This document shows positions 38,346-49,172 of a stretch of 64,000 nt of DNA, in pieces. The notes beneath the pieces are model-generated. The model was not told the origin of the DNA. It ran no database searches and worked only from the letters and a program-made list of their open reading frames with translations. This stretch comes from Campylobacter concisus. GTDB lineage: Bacteria; Campylobacterota; Campylobacteria; Campylobacterales; Campylobacteraceae. The DNA is taken from positions 186,001 through 250,000 of the forward strand of contig LVWL01000018.1 of the NCBI GenBank assembly GCA_002092835.1, read 5' to 3'. Every line of letters begins with the position of its first letter. Within the stretch, counting starts at the first letter, position 1. Position numbers and translations under genes: made by a program.

Positions 38346-40319
38346 TTGTCGGAATTTTATTAAAGAATTATAAAATATATGGTGGAGTTAAATATATCCC
38401 AGTTACTATTAATCATAATTTTATAGCCTACATTGGTGATAATGGTGTGGGGAAAAGTTCAATTTTGGAGGCGCTTGATACTTATTTTAATGACAGGGAA
38501 TGGAATTTGACAAAAGGGGCAAGTACCACTGATGCAAATGTTCCTTATATAACAATCGCTCATTTAATAGATAAAAATATAGCTAAAAATATAATCGGCA
38601 ACAACAATAAATTACTGGAAAAAGTAGAAAAAATTAGCGAGTGCATGTGGGACTTTGATACTGTAGAGAGTCAATTAGGAAGCAAGAGCATTGAAGCGAA
38701 GAATATGATGCTTAATTTGAGAAGGCTTGATGAATTATATAAGACGACTCACTATCTAGTATTGTCTGGCAGGGGATACTTGAGTACAACGCATGCTCAT
38801 TTTGGCTCTTTTGATGGTATTATGGCTAATTTATTTGCCATACAAGAATTTGATAGCCAAAGAAGATAGTAATGAAAAATTGAGAAAAGGACTTGCCGAT
38901 ATTAATGGTTTTATCAGAGAGTATTACTCTTATATTTATATGCCTGTAGAAGCTGGAATAGAAGAGTTTACGAAGCTCGAAACAAATAATATGCAAAAAC
39001 TAATTGGTACCGATATTAATGAGAAAATTAGAGAAATAATAGCTGATAAAACCTTAGATAATATAAATATAAAATTGAATGCTTTTATTGGTGAGCTGGA
39101 AAGTAAACTTAAATTTTATACATATAAGCATTCTAAAAGAACAAATATTAGCATGAATGAATTGACTCAAAAGGTTATTGAGCTATTCTTTTCTATTAGA
39201 ACTTTGCATAAAATTAAAGATAATAAGAAAATATCTGCTGATCAGTTGAGTTCTGGTGAAAAACGACAAGCATTTATAGAAGTGTCTGTAGGGCTACTTA
39301 GTAGTCAAGATATAAGAAATAAAGAAATTATATTCGCAGTAGATGAACCAGAGGCTTCATTGAGTGTCTCAAATAATTTTAGTCAGTTTGAAAAGATAAT
39401 AAATTTGCAAAAAAATAATATGCAAATTTTGATTACAACCCATTGGTATGGTTTTTTACCTGTAACACTGAGCGGAAATGCTCATTTTTTATCAAAAGAA
39501 GTTGATGGAGATAAGATAAAATTTAATTTCAATACGTTTAACTTATATAACTATAGAGAAAGATTAAGACAAATAGTAAAAAATAGAAAAGATGAAGACA
39601 TAGAAATGCCCAATGATATACAACTAAAGAGTATGCATGATTTAGTGCAATCCATTGTTTCATCAGTAAGATTAAATAAACCATACAACTGGTTAATTTG
39701 TGAAGGTAGTTCTGATAAGGTTTATTTTGATTTTTACTTCAAGGACTTGGTGGAAGATAATAATTTAAGAATACTACCAGTTGGAGGAGCTTCCGAAGTT
39801 ATAAAAATTTATGAGTATTTAAAACTACCAATGTCAGAAAAAGATAACATAAAGGGTAAAATATATTGTTTAATAGATAGCGACGGTAAGAGTGAGCAAC
39901 TTATTTGTGATGGCAAATGTAAAAACAATATGGTGGCAAAAAGAATTTTGAATAAAAGCAATGATCAAAAAACGTCTTTAATTGATGTAAACAGCAATGA
40001 TTATGAAATGAAAACGGAAATAGAGGACTGTTTGGATGGTGTCGTTTTTATTGAAACATTAAAAACATATACCGAAGACCAAAATATTGTCGCCATACTT
40101 GAAGATGAAAAGAATTTTAAAGACAAGTCTCTAAATTCGTATTTTTGTTTTGACTTAAAACCAAGTGGGCAAGAAGTACTAAAAAAATTCTTCGATCAAG
40201 ATAGTGGATATAGAAAAATAGAGTTTGCTAAAAAATATGTTGAGATAGCTCGAAGTAATAGCGTAAAAAATTTAGATTGGATTGATGAAATAAGAAAGTG
40301 GTTTAAAGAAAAAATATAA
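38342..40319 (+). pseudogene. AAA ATPase - TOPRIM (OLD/PARIS-like) protein, frame broken
   Basis: The N-terminal ATPase has Walker A 'GDNGVGKSSILEALD', the ABC signature 'LSSGEKRQAFIEVSVG' and Walker B 'FAVDEPEASL'. The C-terminal TOPRIM domain has 'LICEGSSDKVYFDFYF' (first acidic residue) and 'CLIDSDGKS' (D-x-D). This is the architecture of OLD-family nucleases and of the paired AriA/AriB proteins of PARIS, which defend against phages. The start ATG 38342 overlaps the argH stop and has GAGGAG before it. The frame stops at 38867-38869; removing one base near 38855-38862 (or adding two) joins both parts into about 658 residues. Base use is more AT-rich than argH, suggesting acquisition. It may be a decayed defence gene or a sequence error. 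Confidence 0.75.
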
Positions 40320-40359
40320 AACAAAATTAAAATTTACAAGCATCTAGTAAAAATTTAAA

Positions 40360-40365
40360 TATAAT
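40360..40365 (+). promoter_or_regulatory. -10 element for the chemoreceptor gene
   Basis: A consensus TATAAT lies 33 bases before the ATG at 40399, in an AT-rich region after the AAA/TOPRIM gene. AAAGGA precedes the start codon. The gene therefore seems to have its own sigma-70 promoter. Confidence 0.5.
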
Positions 40366-40398
40366 TACGCAAAATATACAAATTTTAAAGGATGAAAA

Positions 40399-41481
40399 AT
40401 GTTTTTTGATGGCAAGAATAAAGAGCTTTCTAGTAAAAATGAAGCTTTACAAAGAGAAAATGAAGCTTTAAAGGCTGAAATTTTAGTACTTAAAGAGGAG
40501 CTAAAAAACGTTAAAACTTGCGAGCCAAAAGAACAAGCTAAGGATAAGCAAGAGGCTGTAAATTTATTGCTTTCAAGTTATCAAGATGGTATAAATTTCT
40601 TGCAATTAACAATGGAAGAAAACCTAAAAATGCTTGAAAGTATAAATGGACTAAATGAAAAGACTTTCAAAGAGACAGGCGAACTCAAGTCGCAAACGGC
40701 TGAAATTTTAAACTCGATCGAGCAAGTAAGCCAGATGAGCAATGACCTTTCAAATGACGCTTCTTCGCTTAATGGAAGCGTAAATTCGATTGCTGAGATT
40801 ATAAATCTAATTAAAGACATCTCAGATCAGACAAATTTGCTAGCTCTAAATGCTGCTATTGAGGCGGCCCGTGCTGGTGAGCATGGACGAGGTTTTGCTG
40901 TCGTGGCAGATGAGGTTAGAAAGCTTGCTGAACGTACCCAAAAAGCGACACTTGAAGTAGAAGTAAATATAAATGGACTTAAGCAAAGTGCGAATACAAT
41001 GATCGAAATGAGTGAGAATTTCTCAAAAATTTCTGCAAATGCTATGAAAATTTTAGGTGGATTTGAAGGAAACATCTCAAGCGTAAACTCAAATACGCAA
41101 AATATCCTAAATCAGGCCTTAAATGTTACAAATGAAGTCTATGTAAGCAATGGAAAAATAGATCATATAAATATGAAGCTAAATGGATATAGAGGCGTGC
41201 TTTTAAATGAATTTAATAAAATTCAAGATGTTCATGAGTGTAGATTTGGCAAATGGTATGAAAAAGATGTGAAAAATACTCTTGTAAAAGATGCCAAAAT
41301 TCTCTCAAGTATCGCAGCTCATCATGAAAATGTTCATCATGGACTAGAAAAAGCGATGGTTATTTTTGCTGATAAAGATAAAGGAAATCTACCTGGCGTT
41401 GAAATATTAAAAGATGTCGAAAACTCAAGTAAAGTAGGTTTTGAAGAGTTGCTTGAAGCTATTAAGTCTGCAAGAAAATAA
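40399..41481 (+). CDS. Soluble methyl-accepting chemotaxis protein with CZB zinc domain (TlpD-like)
   Basis: The 360-residue protein has no membrane helix. It starts with a coiled coil (about residues 5-40), followed by the chemoreceptor signalling hairpin with '[20 protein letters not shown]' and '[16 protein letters not shown]'. The C-terminal part '[13 protein letters not shown]' and '[14 protein letters not shown]' is a CZB domain, whose His and Cys residues hold zinc. The layout matches H. pylori TlpD, a cytoplasmic receptor for oxidative and energy stress. The signal here is inferred only. It has its own promoter and ends at a strong bidirectional terminator. Confidence 0.88.
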   Translation: MFFDGKNKELSSKNEALQRENEALKAEILVLKEELKNVKTCEPKEQAKDKQEAVNLLLSSYQDGINFLQLTMEENLKMLESINGLNEKTFKETGELKSQTAEILNSIEQVSQMSNDLSNDASSLNGSVNSIAEIINLIKDISDQTNLLALNAAIEAARAGEHGRGFAVVADEVRKLAERTQKATLEVEVNINGLKQSANTMIEMSENFSKISANAMKILGGFEGNISSVNSNTQNILNQALNVTNEVYVSNGKIDHINMKLNGYRGVLLNEFNKIQDVHECRFGKWYEKDVKNTLVKDAKILSSIAAHHENVHHGLEKAMVIFADKDKGNLPGVEILKDVENSSKVGFEELLEAIKSARK

Positions 41482-41513
41482 AATCTTAGACTCATGCTTT
41501 GAGTCTAAGATTT
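41481..41513. terminator. Bidirectional terminator between chemoreceptor and HIT genes
   Basis: A perfect 14-bp stem (41481-41494 with 41500-41513) with a TGCTT loop sits exactly between two convergent stops. A/T-rich ends on both sides supply U-rich tails in each direction. Confidence 0.85.
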
Positions 41514-41521
41514 AGAAGTTA

Positions 41522-41875
41522 TTAAAATGTGCTTTGTGGATCAGCTACGCCTTCGCTCCAGCCAAGCTTCGCTCCACCAAGCAGGTGAAAATGTAGATGC
41601 ATAACCTCTTGACCGCCGTTTTCACCGCAGTTTGTGATGAGGCGGTATCCGCTCTTATCAACGCCCATTAAGGTCGCCACTTCTTGGATAAATTTAGTCA
41701 TCTCTCCCATTAAAACCGGATCCATCTCTTGGAAATTTTTATAGTGTTTTTTTGGGATGATTAGGATGTGGATCGGTGCTTTTGGATTTATGTCGTTAAA
41801 AGCTAGAAATTTCTCGCTTTCAAGCACTTTGTTGCAAGGGATTTCACCAGCTACGATCTTTTCAAATATGGTCAT
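41522..41875 (-). CDS. HIT-family nucleotide hydrolase (HinT-like)
   Basis: The family hydrolyses purine nucleoside phosphoramidates. The 117-residue protein has the catalytic histidine triad 'VMHLHFHLLGGAKLGW' and the N-terminal 'FEKIVAGEIPCNKVLESEKF'. The preferred start is ATG 41875, which has AAAGGAG at ideal spacing; an ATG 24 bases upstream has none. C. jejuni also carries a HIT gene next to pheS, divergent as here. Confidence 0.92.
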   Translation of the reverse strand: MTIFEKIVAGEIPCNKVLESEKFLAFNDINPKAPIHILIIPKKHYKNFQEMDPVLMGEMTKFIQEVATLMGVDKSGYRLITNCGENGGQEVMHLHFHLLGGAKLGWSEGVADPQSTF

Positions 41876-41957
41876 TTTAGCTCCTTTGAAATTTTGCAAA
41901 ATTATATCAAAGTGTGCTTAAATTTCGTGCTCTTTATCTTGATTTTAACTCTTTTTC

Positions 41958-41963
41958 TATAAA
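41958..41963 (+). promoter_or_regulatory. -10 element for pheST
   Basis: TATAAA(AT) lies about 31 bases before the TTG start of pheS, after a T-rich tract. No leader-peptide or T-box-type attenuator is visible in this short leader. Confidence 0.45.
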
Positions 41964-41993
41964 ATCGACTCAAAAATTTATAAAGGCAAAAAA

Positions 41994-42989
41994 TTGCAAG
42001 ATTTCGTTAATAAAATCAAAAATGAAATTTCAACGCTTGATGATTTGGAAAAAGTCAGGGTAGAAATTTTTGGCAAAAAGGGCATCTTGGCGCAAGGCTT
42101 TGCAAAGCTAAAAGAGCTTGGTGAAGATGAGAAAAAGGAATTTGCAGCAAATTTAAACAAGCAAAGAGATGAGCTTGGCGCGCTAATAGAAGCTAAAAAG
42201 GCTGAGCTTAGCGAGCAAGAGATAGATAACAAGATGAAAAAAGAAGCCGCTGATATCACGCTATTTAATGAGCCTGTTGCTAGCGGGGCGCTGCACCCAG
42301 TGATGGCTACGATGGATAAGATAATTGAGTATTTTTTAGCTCTAAATTTCTCGCTCGAGACTGGACCACTAATAGAAGATGATTTTCACAACTTTGAGGC
42401 GCTAAATTTACCAAAATATCACCCAGCAAGAGATATGCAAGATACATTTTATCTAGATGATTTTAGACTTTTAAGGACGCATACGAGCCCAGTTCAGGTG
42501 CGAACTATGCTAAATCAAAAGCCGCCTATTCGTATGATAGCGCCAGGCACCGTCTTTAGACGTGATATGGATTTAACTCATACACCGATGTTTCACCAGG
42601 TTGAGGGCCTCGTGGTAGAGGATGCTGAGAAAGTTAGCTTTGCAAATTTAAAATCAATGCTAGAGGGCTTTTTAAAGCACATGTTTGGCGATGTTGAAGT
42701 ACGTTTTCGCCCTAGCTTCTTTCCATTTACGGAGCCTAGCGCAGAGGTTGATATTAGTTGTATATTCTGCCACGGCAATGGCTGCAGGGTGTGCAAGCAG
42801 ACTACTTGGCTTGAGGTACTTGGATGTGGCGTCGTTGACCCAAATGTATTTAAGGCGGTTGGCTATAAAAATGTAAGTGGATACGCCTTTGGCCTTGGGG
42901 TTGAGAGATTTGCAATGTTGCTTCATAGAGTGCCTGATCTAAGGTCGCTTTTTGAGGGAGATTTAAGATTGTTGGAGCAGTTTAAATGA
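41994..42989 (+). CDS. pheS: Phenylalanyl-tRNA synthetase alpha subunit
   Basis: PheS holds the catalytic core of the (alpha-beta)2 enzyme that charges tRNA-Phe. The 331-residue protein has an N-terminal coiled coil for tRNA binding, motif 2 '[19 protein letters not shown]' and motif 3 'GFGVERFAM'-like '[13 protein letters not shown]'. The start is TTG 41994, with AAAGGC 7 bases before. It overlaps pheT by 4 bases. Confidence 0.95.
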   Translation: MQDFVNKIKNEISTLDDLEKVRVEIFGKKGILAQGFAKLKELGEDEKKEFAANLNKQRDELGALIEAKKAELSEQEIDNKMKKEAADITLFNEPVASGALHPVMATMDKIIEYFLALNFSLETGPLIEDDFHNFEALNLPKYHPARDMQDTFYLDDFRLLRTHTSPVQVRTMLNQKPPIRMIAPGTVFRRDMDLTHTPMFHQVEGLVVEDAEKVSFANLKSMLEGFLKHMFGDVEVRFRPSFFPFTEPSAEVDISCIFCHGNGCRVCKQTTWLEVLGCGVVDPNVFKAVGYKNVSGYAFGLGVERFAMLLHRVPDLRSLFEGDLRLLEQFK

Positions 42990-45322
42990 TAATTTCAAAG
43001 CATTGGTTAAACGAGTGGATCGACCTTAGTGACGTTAGTGGCGAGACACTTTCAAAGACATTAAATTCTATCGGGCTAGAGGTTGATAGCTATAAAGAGA
43101 TAAATTTACCAAAGAGCATTGTAGTTGGCTACATAAAAAGTAGAGAAAAGCACCCAGATGCCGATAAACTAAGCGTTTGTCAAGTGGATGTTGGTGGAGA
43201 GACGCTTCAGATCGTGTGTGGGGCTAAAAATGTTGAAGCTGGTCAATTTGTGCCAGTTGCACTTATTGGCACGACTATGCCAAATGGTCTTGAGATAAAA
43301 AAAGCAAAGCTAAGAGGTATCGAGTCAAGTGGCATGATCTGCTCTTCAAGTGAGCTGGGACTTCCAAAGGTAAACGATGGAATTTTGCCACTTGATGAGA
43401 GTATCGGCAAGCTAAAACTTGGTACAAGTCTTAGCGAATTTGAGATATTTAAAGATACGATAATCGAAGTTGATGTCACAGCAAACAGGGGTGATTGCCA
43501 AAATTTACATGGCATCGCAAGAGAAATTTGTGCAGCGCTTGATCTAAATATGAAAGATAGCCACGAAGACGATGAAAGCGAAAATTTACTAGGTATTGGC
43601 AGAATAGCTTCTGTGCGAGCAGAGGATAAAGTAAATGGGTCATTTTTGTATAAGGCTTTTGAGCTAAAAGAGGGACTATATGAAAATCTAATAACTCGCA
43701 TGCGTCTAGCATTAATAGAGTGCCAAAAGACAAATTTAGTTGAGAGATTGCTTGAATACGCGACATTTTGCACGGGTGTTTTATTTAGGGCTTATGATCA
43801 CGCTAAATTAGTAAGTGAAGGCGAAAAAGCTGTTTTTGATATAAAAAATGGCGAAAATGGCGAATGTGTCGTTTATTGCGGGGATAAAAATTTAGGCATT
43901 GCTGGAATTTACCAAAGTGACGTAGCAAGGGTAGATGAGAAGTCAAAAGTGATCCTAGTAGAAGCTAGCTACGTAAAGCCAGATGTTGTTTCAAAAGCTA
44001 TTTTTGAAAATAAAAATTTACCAAAGGGTGATCAAATTTATCGCTCAAGTCGTGGTAGCGAGCCAAATTTAGCTTATGGTGCGGATTATTTATTTAAAAG
44101 ACTTGCCAATTTTAAAGATGCTCTAAATCTCTTTGCTGGCTCACAGCAGTCGCTTTTAAACACCGAGCCTATAACACTAAGCATCTCTCTTTTTGAGCTT
44201 AAAAATATGATCGGTCAAGATATAGCTAGAAATGACGTCGTTAAAATTTTAAAGAAACTTGGCTTTGATATCGCAGTAAATGTTGAGCAAGAAAGCTTTA
44301 ACGTAAAAGTGCCGTTATTTCGCCACGATATAGTAAATTCTCACGATGTTTGCGAAGAGATCGTAAGGATAGTAGGCATAGACAATATCGCCTCAAAACC
44401 ACTAAATTTCTCTGAGAAAAATAGGCTAAATAAGACATATTTTGACTATAAAAACGCCCTAAATTTAAGGCGTAGAGCAGCAGATAATGGCTTTTTTGAA
44501 AGCGTGCACTATGTCTTTGATAGTGAGGACGAGCTTAACGAGCTAAATTTTAAACCATGCAAAGTCAAGATACTAAATCCTATAAACAACGAGTTAAATA
44601 CACTTAGACCGACACTTGTTAATCACCTTCTAAGCTCAAGCGAGAAAAATATCAAAAACTCAAAACGCTCAGTTAGGCTATTTGAGCTTGGAGAAATTTT
44701 TGACGAAAATGCAAATCAGGGCTTAAATTTAGGCTTTGTTGCGTCTGGACTTTTAAAAGAGCCTACACTAATAAACGGCGCAAAGGGCGAGGAGGCAAAT
44801 TTCTACGCATTTGCATCGATGGTGCAAAATGTCATAGGTAAATTTGAACTAAAACCTTGCCAGGGCATCTCATATCTTAGTCCATATGAACAAGCACACA
44901 TCTATCAAAATGGCGAAAATATCGGCTATATCGGCAGAGTTGATGCAAGAGTAGAGGCAAAAAGAGATTTGCCAAAAACTTATGTTTGCGAGATTGATTT
45001 TGCTAAGCTTAAATTTGAACCGGTCTTAGCAGTGCCTTACTCAAAATTCCAAAGCACTACAAGAGATCTTAGCCTCATCGTGCCTGAAAATTTCGAGGCT
45101 GGACGAATTTATGAGTGCGTAAGAGGGCTAAATCTAAAAGAGCTAAAAGAATTTTTGCCGGTTGATATTTATAAAGATGCGAAGCTAAATGGCTCAATCA
45201 GCCTTAGCCTTAAATTTACATTCCAAGATATGGAAAAAACACTCGAGGATGACGATATAAACGCACTTATGGATAAAATTTTAAGCGAGCTAAAAGAGAA
45301 ACTAAATATCGGAATAAGATGA
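42986..45322 (+). CDS. pheT: Phenylalanyl-tRNA synthetase beta subunit
   Basis: PheT edits and binds tRNA-Phe. The 778-residue protein has an N-terminal OB-fold tRNA-binding domain ('[20 protein letters not shown]'), B3/B4 editing, B5, a catalytic-like core, and the C-terminal FDX-ACB domain ('[20 protein letters not shown]'). Length is normal. ATGA overlaps join it to pheS and aroA. Confidence 0.95.
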   Translation: MIISKHWLNEWIDLSDVSGETLSKTLNSIGLEVDSYKEINLPKSIVVGYIKSREKHPDADKLSVCQVDVGGETLQIVCGAKNVEAGQFVPVALIGTTMPNGLEIKKAKLRGIESSGMICSSSELGLPKVNDGILPLDESIGKLKLGTSLSEFEIFKDTIIEVDVTANRGDCQNLHGIAREICAALDLNMKDSHEDDESENLLGIGRIASVRAEDKVNGSFLYKAFELKEGLYENLITRMRLALIECQKTNLVERLLEYATFCTGVLFRAYDHAKLVSEGEKAVFDIKNGENGECVVYCGDKNLGIAGIYQSDVARVDEKSKVILVEASYVKPDVVSKAIFENKNLPKGDQIYRSSRGSEPNLAYGADYLFKRLANFKDALNLFAGSQQSLLNTEPITLSISLFELKNMIGQDIARNDVVKILKKLGFDIAVNVEQESFNVKVPLFRHDIVNSHDVCEEIVRIVGIDNIASKPLNFSEKNRLNKTYFDYKNALNLRRRAADNGFFESVHYVFDSEDELNELNFKPCKVKILNPINNELNTLRPTLVNHLLSSSEKNIKNSKRSVRLFELGEIFDENANQGLNLGFVASGLLKEPTLINGAKGEEANFYAFASMVQNVIGKFELKPCQGISYLSPYEQAHIYQNGENIGYIGRVDARVEAKRDLPKTYVCEIDFAKLKFEPVLAVPYSKFQSTTRDLSLIVPENFEAGRIYECVRGLNLKELKEFLPVDIYKDAKLNGSISLSLKFTFQDMEKTLEDDDINALMDKILSELKEKLNIGIR

Positions 45323-46596
45323 GAATTTATCCATTAGAAAAAAGTCTAAATTTAACTATTAATGATATCGCAGCGGATAAATCAATATCGCATAGATGCG
45401 CGATTTTTTCGCTTTTAAGTGATAAGCCATCTCGCGTCAGAAACTACCTAAGAGCAGGCGACACGCTAAATACTTTAAAAATAGTCCAGCTTTTAGGCGC
45501 AAAAGTTGAGGACAATGGCTTTGAAATAACGATCACGCCGCCACAAAAGATAAAAGAGCCAAATAAAATTTTAGAGTGTGGTAACTCTGGTACGGCGATG
45601 AGGCTTTTTATGGGACTATTAGCCGCACAGGATGGCTTTTTCGTACTAAGTGGCGATAGATATTTAAACTCACGCCCGATGGCAAGAATAGCAAATCCAC
45701 TAAACGATATGGGTGCAAAGATAGATGGTGCAAACAACGCAAACAACGCCCCGCTTTGCATAAGAGGGACAAAATTTGAAAGATTTAGTTTTGATAGCAA
45801 GATTGCCTCAGCTCAGGTAAAAAGTGCCCTTTTGCTAGCAGCTCTTTACTCAAATGGCTGCAAATTTAGTGAGCCAGAGCTAAGCAGAGATCATACTGAG
45901 CGTATGCTAGCTGGCATGGGAGCTGATATAAAGCGTGACGACCTAGAGATCACTTTAGAGCCGATGAAAGACCCACTTGTGCCACTTGATATAGACGTGC
46001 CAAATGATCCAAGTTCTGCATTTTTCTTTGCGGTCGCAGCACTTATCATTCCGGGCTCACACATTATTTTAAAAAATATCTTGCTAAATAAAACTCGTAT
46101 CGAAGCTTATAAAATTCTAGAAAAAATGGGAGCTGAGATAAAATTTCACAAAACTTCAAGCAAGTACGAAGATATCGGTGATATCGAGGTTAGATATTCG
46201 CCAAATTTAAAAGGCGTAGAGGTTAGTGAAAATATCTCGTGGCTTATCGACGAAGCCCCGGCTTTAGCCATCGCATTTGCCTGCGCTAAAGGCCAAAGCA
46301 AGCTAATAAATGCAAAAGAGCTTCGTGTAAAAGAGAGTGATAGGATAGCCGTCACGATAAATGCGTTAAAGCAGTGCGGCGTTGATGCTAGCGAGCTTGA
46401 AGATGGATTTATCATAAATGGTTCAGAGGCTAAATTTGCCACGATAGATAGCCATGGAGATCATAGGATTGCGATGAGCTTTGCTGTACTTGGACTAAAA
46501 TATGGCATGCAGATAGAAAAGAGCGAATTTATCGCTACTTCGTTTCCAAATTTTGCTGAAATTTTAAAGAAAATGGGAGCTAGAGTTGAAGATTGA
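45319..46596 (+). CDS. aroA: 3-phosphoshikimate 1-carboxyvinyltransferase (EPSP synthase)
   Basis: AroA joins phosphoenolpyruvate to shikimate-3-phosphate on the aromatic amino-acid route. The 425-residue protein has 'ADKSISHRCAIFSLL', 'CGNSGTAMRLFMGLLAAQDG', 'LSRDHTERMLAGMG' and 'DSHGDHRIAMSFAVLGL'. The motif 'NSGTAMR' (with Ala after Thr) is of the class I type. Coupling with pheST ties phenylalanine synthesis to its use. Confidence 0.95.
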   Translation: MRIYPLEKSLNLTINDIAADKSISHRCAIFSLLSDKPSRVRNYLRAGDTLNTLKIVQLLGAKVEDNGFEITITPPQKIKEPNKILECGNSGTAMRLFMGLLAAQDGFFVLSGDRYLNSRPMARIANPLNDMGAKIDGANNANNAPLCIRGTKFERFSFDSKIASAQVKSALLLAALYSNGCKFSEPELSRDHTERMLAGMGADIKRDDLEITLEPMKDPLVPLDIDVPNDPSSAFFFAVAALIIPGSHIILKNILLNKTRIEAYKILEKMGAEIKFHKTSSKYEDIGDIEVRYSPNLKGVEVSENISWLIDEAPALAIAFACAKGQSKLINAKELRVKESDRIAVTINALKQCGVDASELEDGFIINGSEAKFATIDSHGDHRIAMSFAVLGLKYGMQIEKSEFIATSFPNFAEILKKMGARVED

Positions 46597-47410
46597 GCTT
46601 GCTAGTAGCTATGGATTTTGTTTTGGAGTAAAAAGGGCTATAAAGATTGCTGAAAATGCAGGAGATGCTGCGACCATTGGGCCACTCATCCATAATAACG
46701 AAGAGATAAACAGGCTTGAGAAAAACTACAATGTAAAAACACTTGAGGGTATAGACGAGCTAAAGGATGAGAAAAAGGCGATCATCCGCACTCATGGCAT
46801 CACTAAAAATGACCTTGCAGAGCTAAAAAAGACAGATATAAAAGTGATCGATGCAACTTGCCCGTTTGTGACAAAGCCACAGCAAATTTGTGAAAAAATG
46901 AGCGAAGAAGGCTATGATGTGGTAATTTATGGCGACATGCATCACCCTGAAGTAAAGGGCGTGAAGTCATATGCCAAGGGTAACGTCTATGTCGTGCTTG
47001 AAGAGAGCGAGCTAGAGGGCATTAAATTTAAGCAAAAGGTTGCACTTGTTAGCCAAACGACTAGAAAAGTCGAGAAATTTATGCAGATCGCAAACTACCT
47101 TATGCTTCACGTAAAAGAGGTGCGTGTTTTTAATACGATTTGCAACGCAACATTTGAAAACCAAGAGGCTGCTAAAAATTTGGCAAAAAGAGCTGACGTG
47201 ATGATAATCATCGGCGGAAAAAATAGCTCAAATACAAAACAACTCTATCTAATATCCAAAAATTTCTGCGAAGATAGCTACCTGATAGAAAGTGAAGAAG
47301 AGCTTGAAAAATCATGGTTTGATGGTAAAAATTTGTGTGGCATAAGTGCGGGTGCAAGTACGCCTGACTGGATCATACAAAAAGTCGTTGACAGAATCAA
47401 AAAAGTATAA
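46586..47410 (+). CDS. ispH: 4-hydroxy-3-methylbut-2-enyl diphosphate reductase
   Basis: IspH is the last enzyme of the non-mevalonate isoprenoid route and carries a [4Fe-4S] cluster. The 274-residue protein has the three cluster cysteines in 'GFCFGVKRAI', 'DATCPFVTKP' and 'NTICNATFENQEAA', and the substrate-binding His in 'RTHGITKND'. It starts with TTG 46586, overlapping the aroA end by 11 bases. rpsA follows after 80 bases with its own promoter. Confidence 0.94.
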   Translation: MKIELASSYGFCFGVKRAIKIAENAGDAATIGPLIHNNEEINRLEKNYNVKTLEGIDELKDEKKAIIRTHGITKNDLAELKKTDIKVIDATCPFVTKPQQICEKMSEEGYDVVIYGDMHHPEVKGVKSYAKGNVYVVLEESELEGIKFKQKVALVSQTTRKVEKFMQIANYLMLHVKEVRVFNTICNATFENQEAAKNLAKRADVMIIIGGKNSSNTKQLYLISKNFCEDSYLIESEEELEKSWFDGKNLCGISAGASTPDWIIQKVVDRIKKV

Positions 47411-47439
47411 AATTTATCCTAGCTAAAGCCACAATTAAC

Positions 47440-47445
47440 TATAAT
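47440..47445 (+). promoter_or_regulatory. -10 element for rpsA
   Basis: A consensus TATAAT lies about 46 bases before the rpsA ATG, with AAAGGA close to the start codon. It would allow rpsA expression independent of the aroA-ispH transcript. Confidence 0.5.
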
Positions 47446-47490
47446 AAGCTAATTTGCCTCTACTGGCATAATAAAATTTAAAGGATCAAG

Positions 47491-49167
47491 ATGGCTGTGA
47501 ACAAAAGTGTTCAATTAGGAAAAGCAAAAGACGAAGATATCGAAGATATCGATTTTGCTGCGATGTTAGAGGAGTCTTTTAAAAAGACTGAAGAAGATAG
47601 TGACGCAAAGATCGTCAGTATCAATGGCGATGAGGTTTTAATTGATGTTGGCAAGAAGTCAGAAGGCATTTTAAATGTTTCTGAGATCACTGATGCAAAC
47701 GACAACCTGACGCATAAAGTTGGCGATACGATCAAAGTTGTAATAACTGGATCAAGAAATGGAAGACCTATAGTGTCGCACAAAAAAGCACTTAGAAAAG
47801 AGAAAGTTAAAGCTTTCATCGAAGCTTACGATCCTGAAAATTCTGGCGAAATCGACGTAAAAGTAGTTGGAAAAAATAAAGGTGGCTTTATGACTCAAGA
47901 TGTAAATGGCGTGGAATTTTTCTTACCAAAAACTCACAGTGGCTTTAAAAACGCTGAAGGCATAGTTGGAAAATCATACAAAGTAAGAGTTATAAAAATT
48001 GATAAAGAAGAAAATAGCATCGTTGTCTCTAGAAAGAAAATTTTAGATGATGATCGCAAAAAACGTAAAGAAGCTCTATCAAGCATAGTAGAAAATGATA
48101 GCGTTATAGAGGGCACAGTTAAGAAAATCACAACTTATGGTATGTTTGTTGATGTTGGTGGAGTCGATGGACTCGTGCATTACAGCGAGATAAGCTATAA
48201 AGGTCCAGTAAATCCTAGCTCTTTATACAAAGAAGGCGATAAAGTTTTAGTTAAAGTTATCAGCTACGACAACGAAAAACGTCACCTATCTCTATCTATC
48301 AAGGCAGCTACTCCAGATCCTTGGGAAGAGATCATAAATGATGGGCTAGAAGTTGGTGATACTATCAAAGTTACAGTTAGTAATATTGAGCCTTATGGTG
48401 CATTTGTTGATCTTGGAAATGATATTGAAGGGTTTTTACATATATCTGAAATTTCATGGGACAAAAATATCAAAAATCCAAAAGATCACATCAATGAAGG
48501 TCAAGAGATCGATGTTGAGGTTATTGAGATAGATGCAAAAGGACACCGCTTAAGAGTAAGCCTTAAAAATTTACTTCCAAAGCCATTTGATGAGTTTAAG
48601 GCAAAACACAAAGAGGGCGACGTAGTAAAAGGCGTTGTGACAACTATCACAAATTTTGGTGCATTTGTTAGAGTGGGTTGCGTTGAAGGCTTGTTGCATA
48701 ATGAAGACGCATCTTGGGATAGAAACGATAAATGTAAAGATATGTTCAAAGCTGGCGACGAGCTTGAAGTAAAGATCATTAAAATCGACAGCGCTGAGCA
48801 AAAAATTTCTCTAAGCCTAAAAGATCTAAAACAAAGTCCAGTTCAAGCATTTGCTGATAAATTTAATGTAGGCGATATCGTAAAAGGAACAATTCGTGAT
48901 ATTAAAGACTTTGGCGTGTTTGTAGAGCTTGGTAATAACGTTGATGCGCTGATCCGCAAAGAAGATTTAGGTAGTGTAGATGTTAGCGCACTTAAGATCG
49001 GTGATGAGATTGAAGCAGCTATCGCATTTATCGATGAGAAGAAAAATAGAATTCGCCTTAGCATACGCCGTTTAGCAAAACAAAAAGAGCGTGAAGTGTT
49101 AAATGAGATCAATGATAACGACGATAAAGTAACACTTGGCGATATCATAAAAGAACAATTACTTTAG
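47491..49167 (+). CDS. rpsA: 30S ribosomal protein S1
   Basis: S1 binds the 5' parts of mRNAs and helps place them on the 30S subunit. The 558-residue protein shows six S1 repeats, recognisable by repeated 'G.V..I..FGAFV...' blocks such as 'VTTITNFGAFVRVGCVEGLL' and 'GTIRDIKDFGVFVELG'. The first two are the divergent ribosome-binding repeats. Length agrees with full-size Gram-negative S1. Confidence 0.94.
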   Translation: MAVNKSVQLGKAKDEDIEDIDFAAMLEESFKKTEEDSDAKIVSINGDEVLIDVGKKSEGILNVSEITDANDNLTHKVGDTIKVVITGSRNGRPIVSHKKALRKEKVKAFIEAYDPENSGEIDVKVVGKNKGGFMTQDVNGVEFFLPKTHSGFKNAEGIVGKSYKVRVIKIDKEENSIVVSRKKILDDDRKKRKEALSSIVENDSVIEGTVKKITTYGMFVDVGGVDGLVHYSEISYKGPVNPSSLYKEGDKVLVKVISYDNEKRHLSLSIKAATPDPWEEIINDGLEVGDTIKVTVSNIEPYGAFVDLGNDIEGFLHISEISWDKNIKNPKDHINEGQEIDVEVIEIDAKGHRLRVSLKNLLPKPFDEFKAKHKEGDVVKGVVTTITNFGAFVRVGCVEGLLHNEDASWDRNDKCKDMFKAGDELEVKIIKIDSAEQKISLSLKDLKQSPVQAFADKFNVGDIVKGTIRDIKDFGVFVELGNNVDALIRKEDLGSVDVSALKIGDEIEAAIAFIDEKKNRIRLSIRRLAKQKEREVLNEINDNDDKVTLGDIIKEQLL

Positions 49168-49172
49168 TTTAA

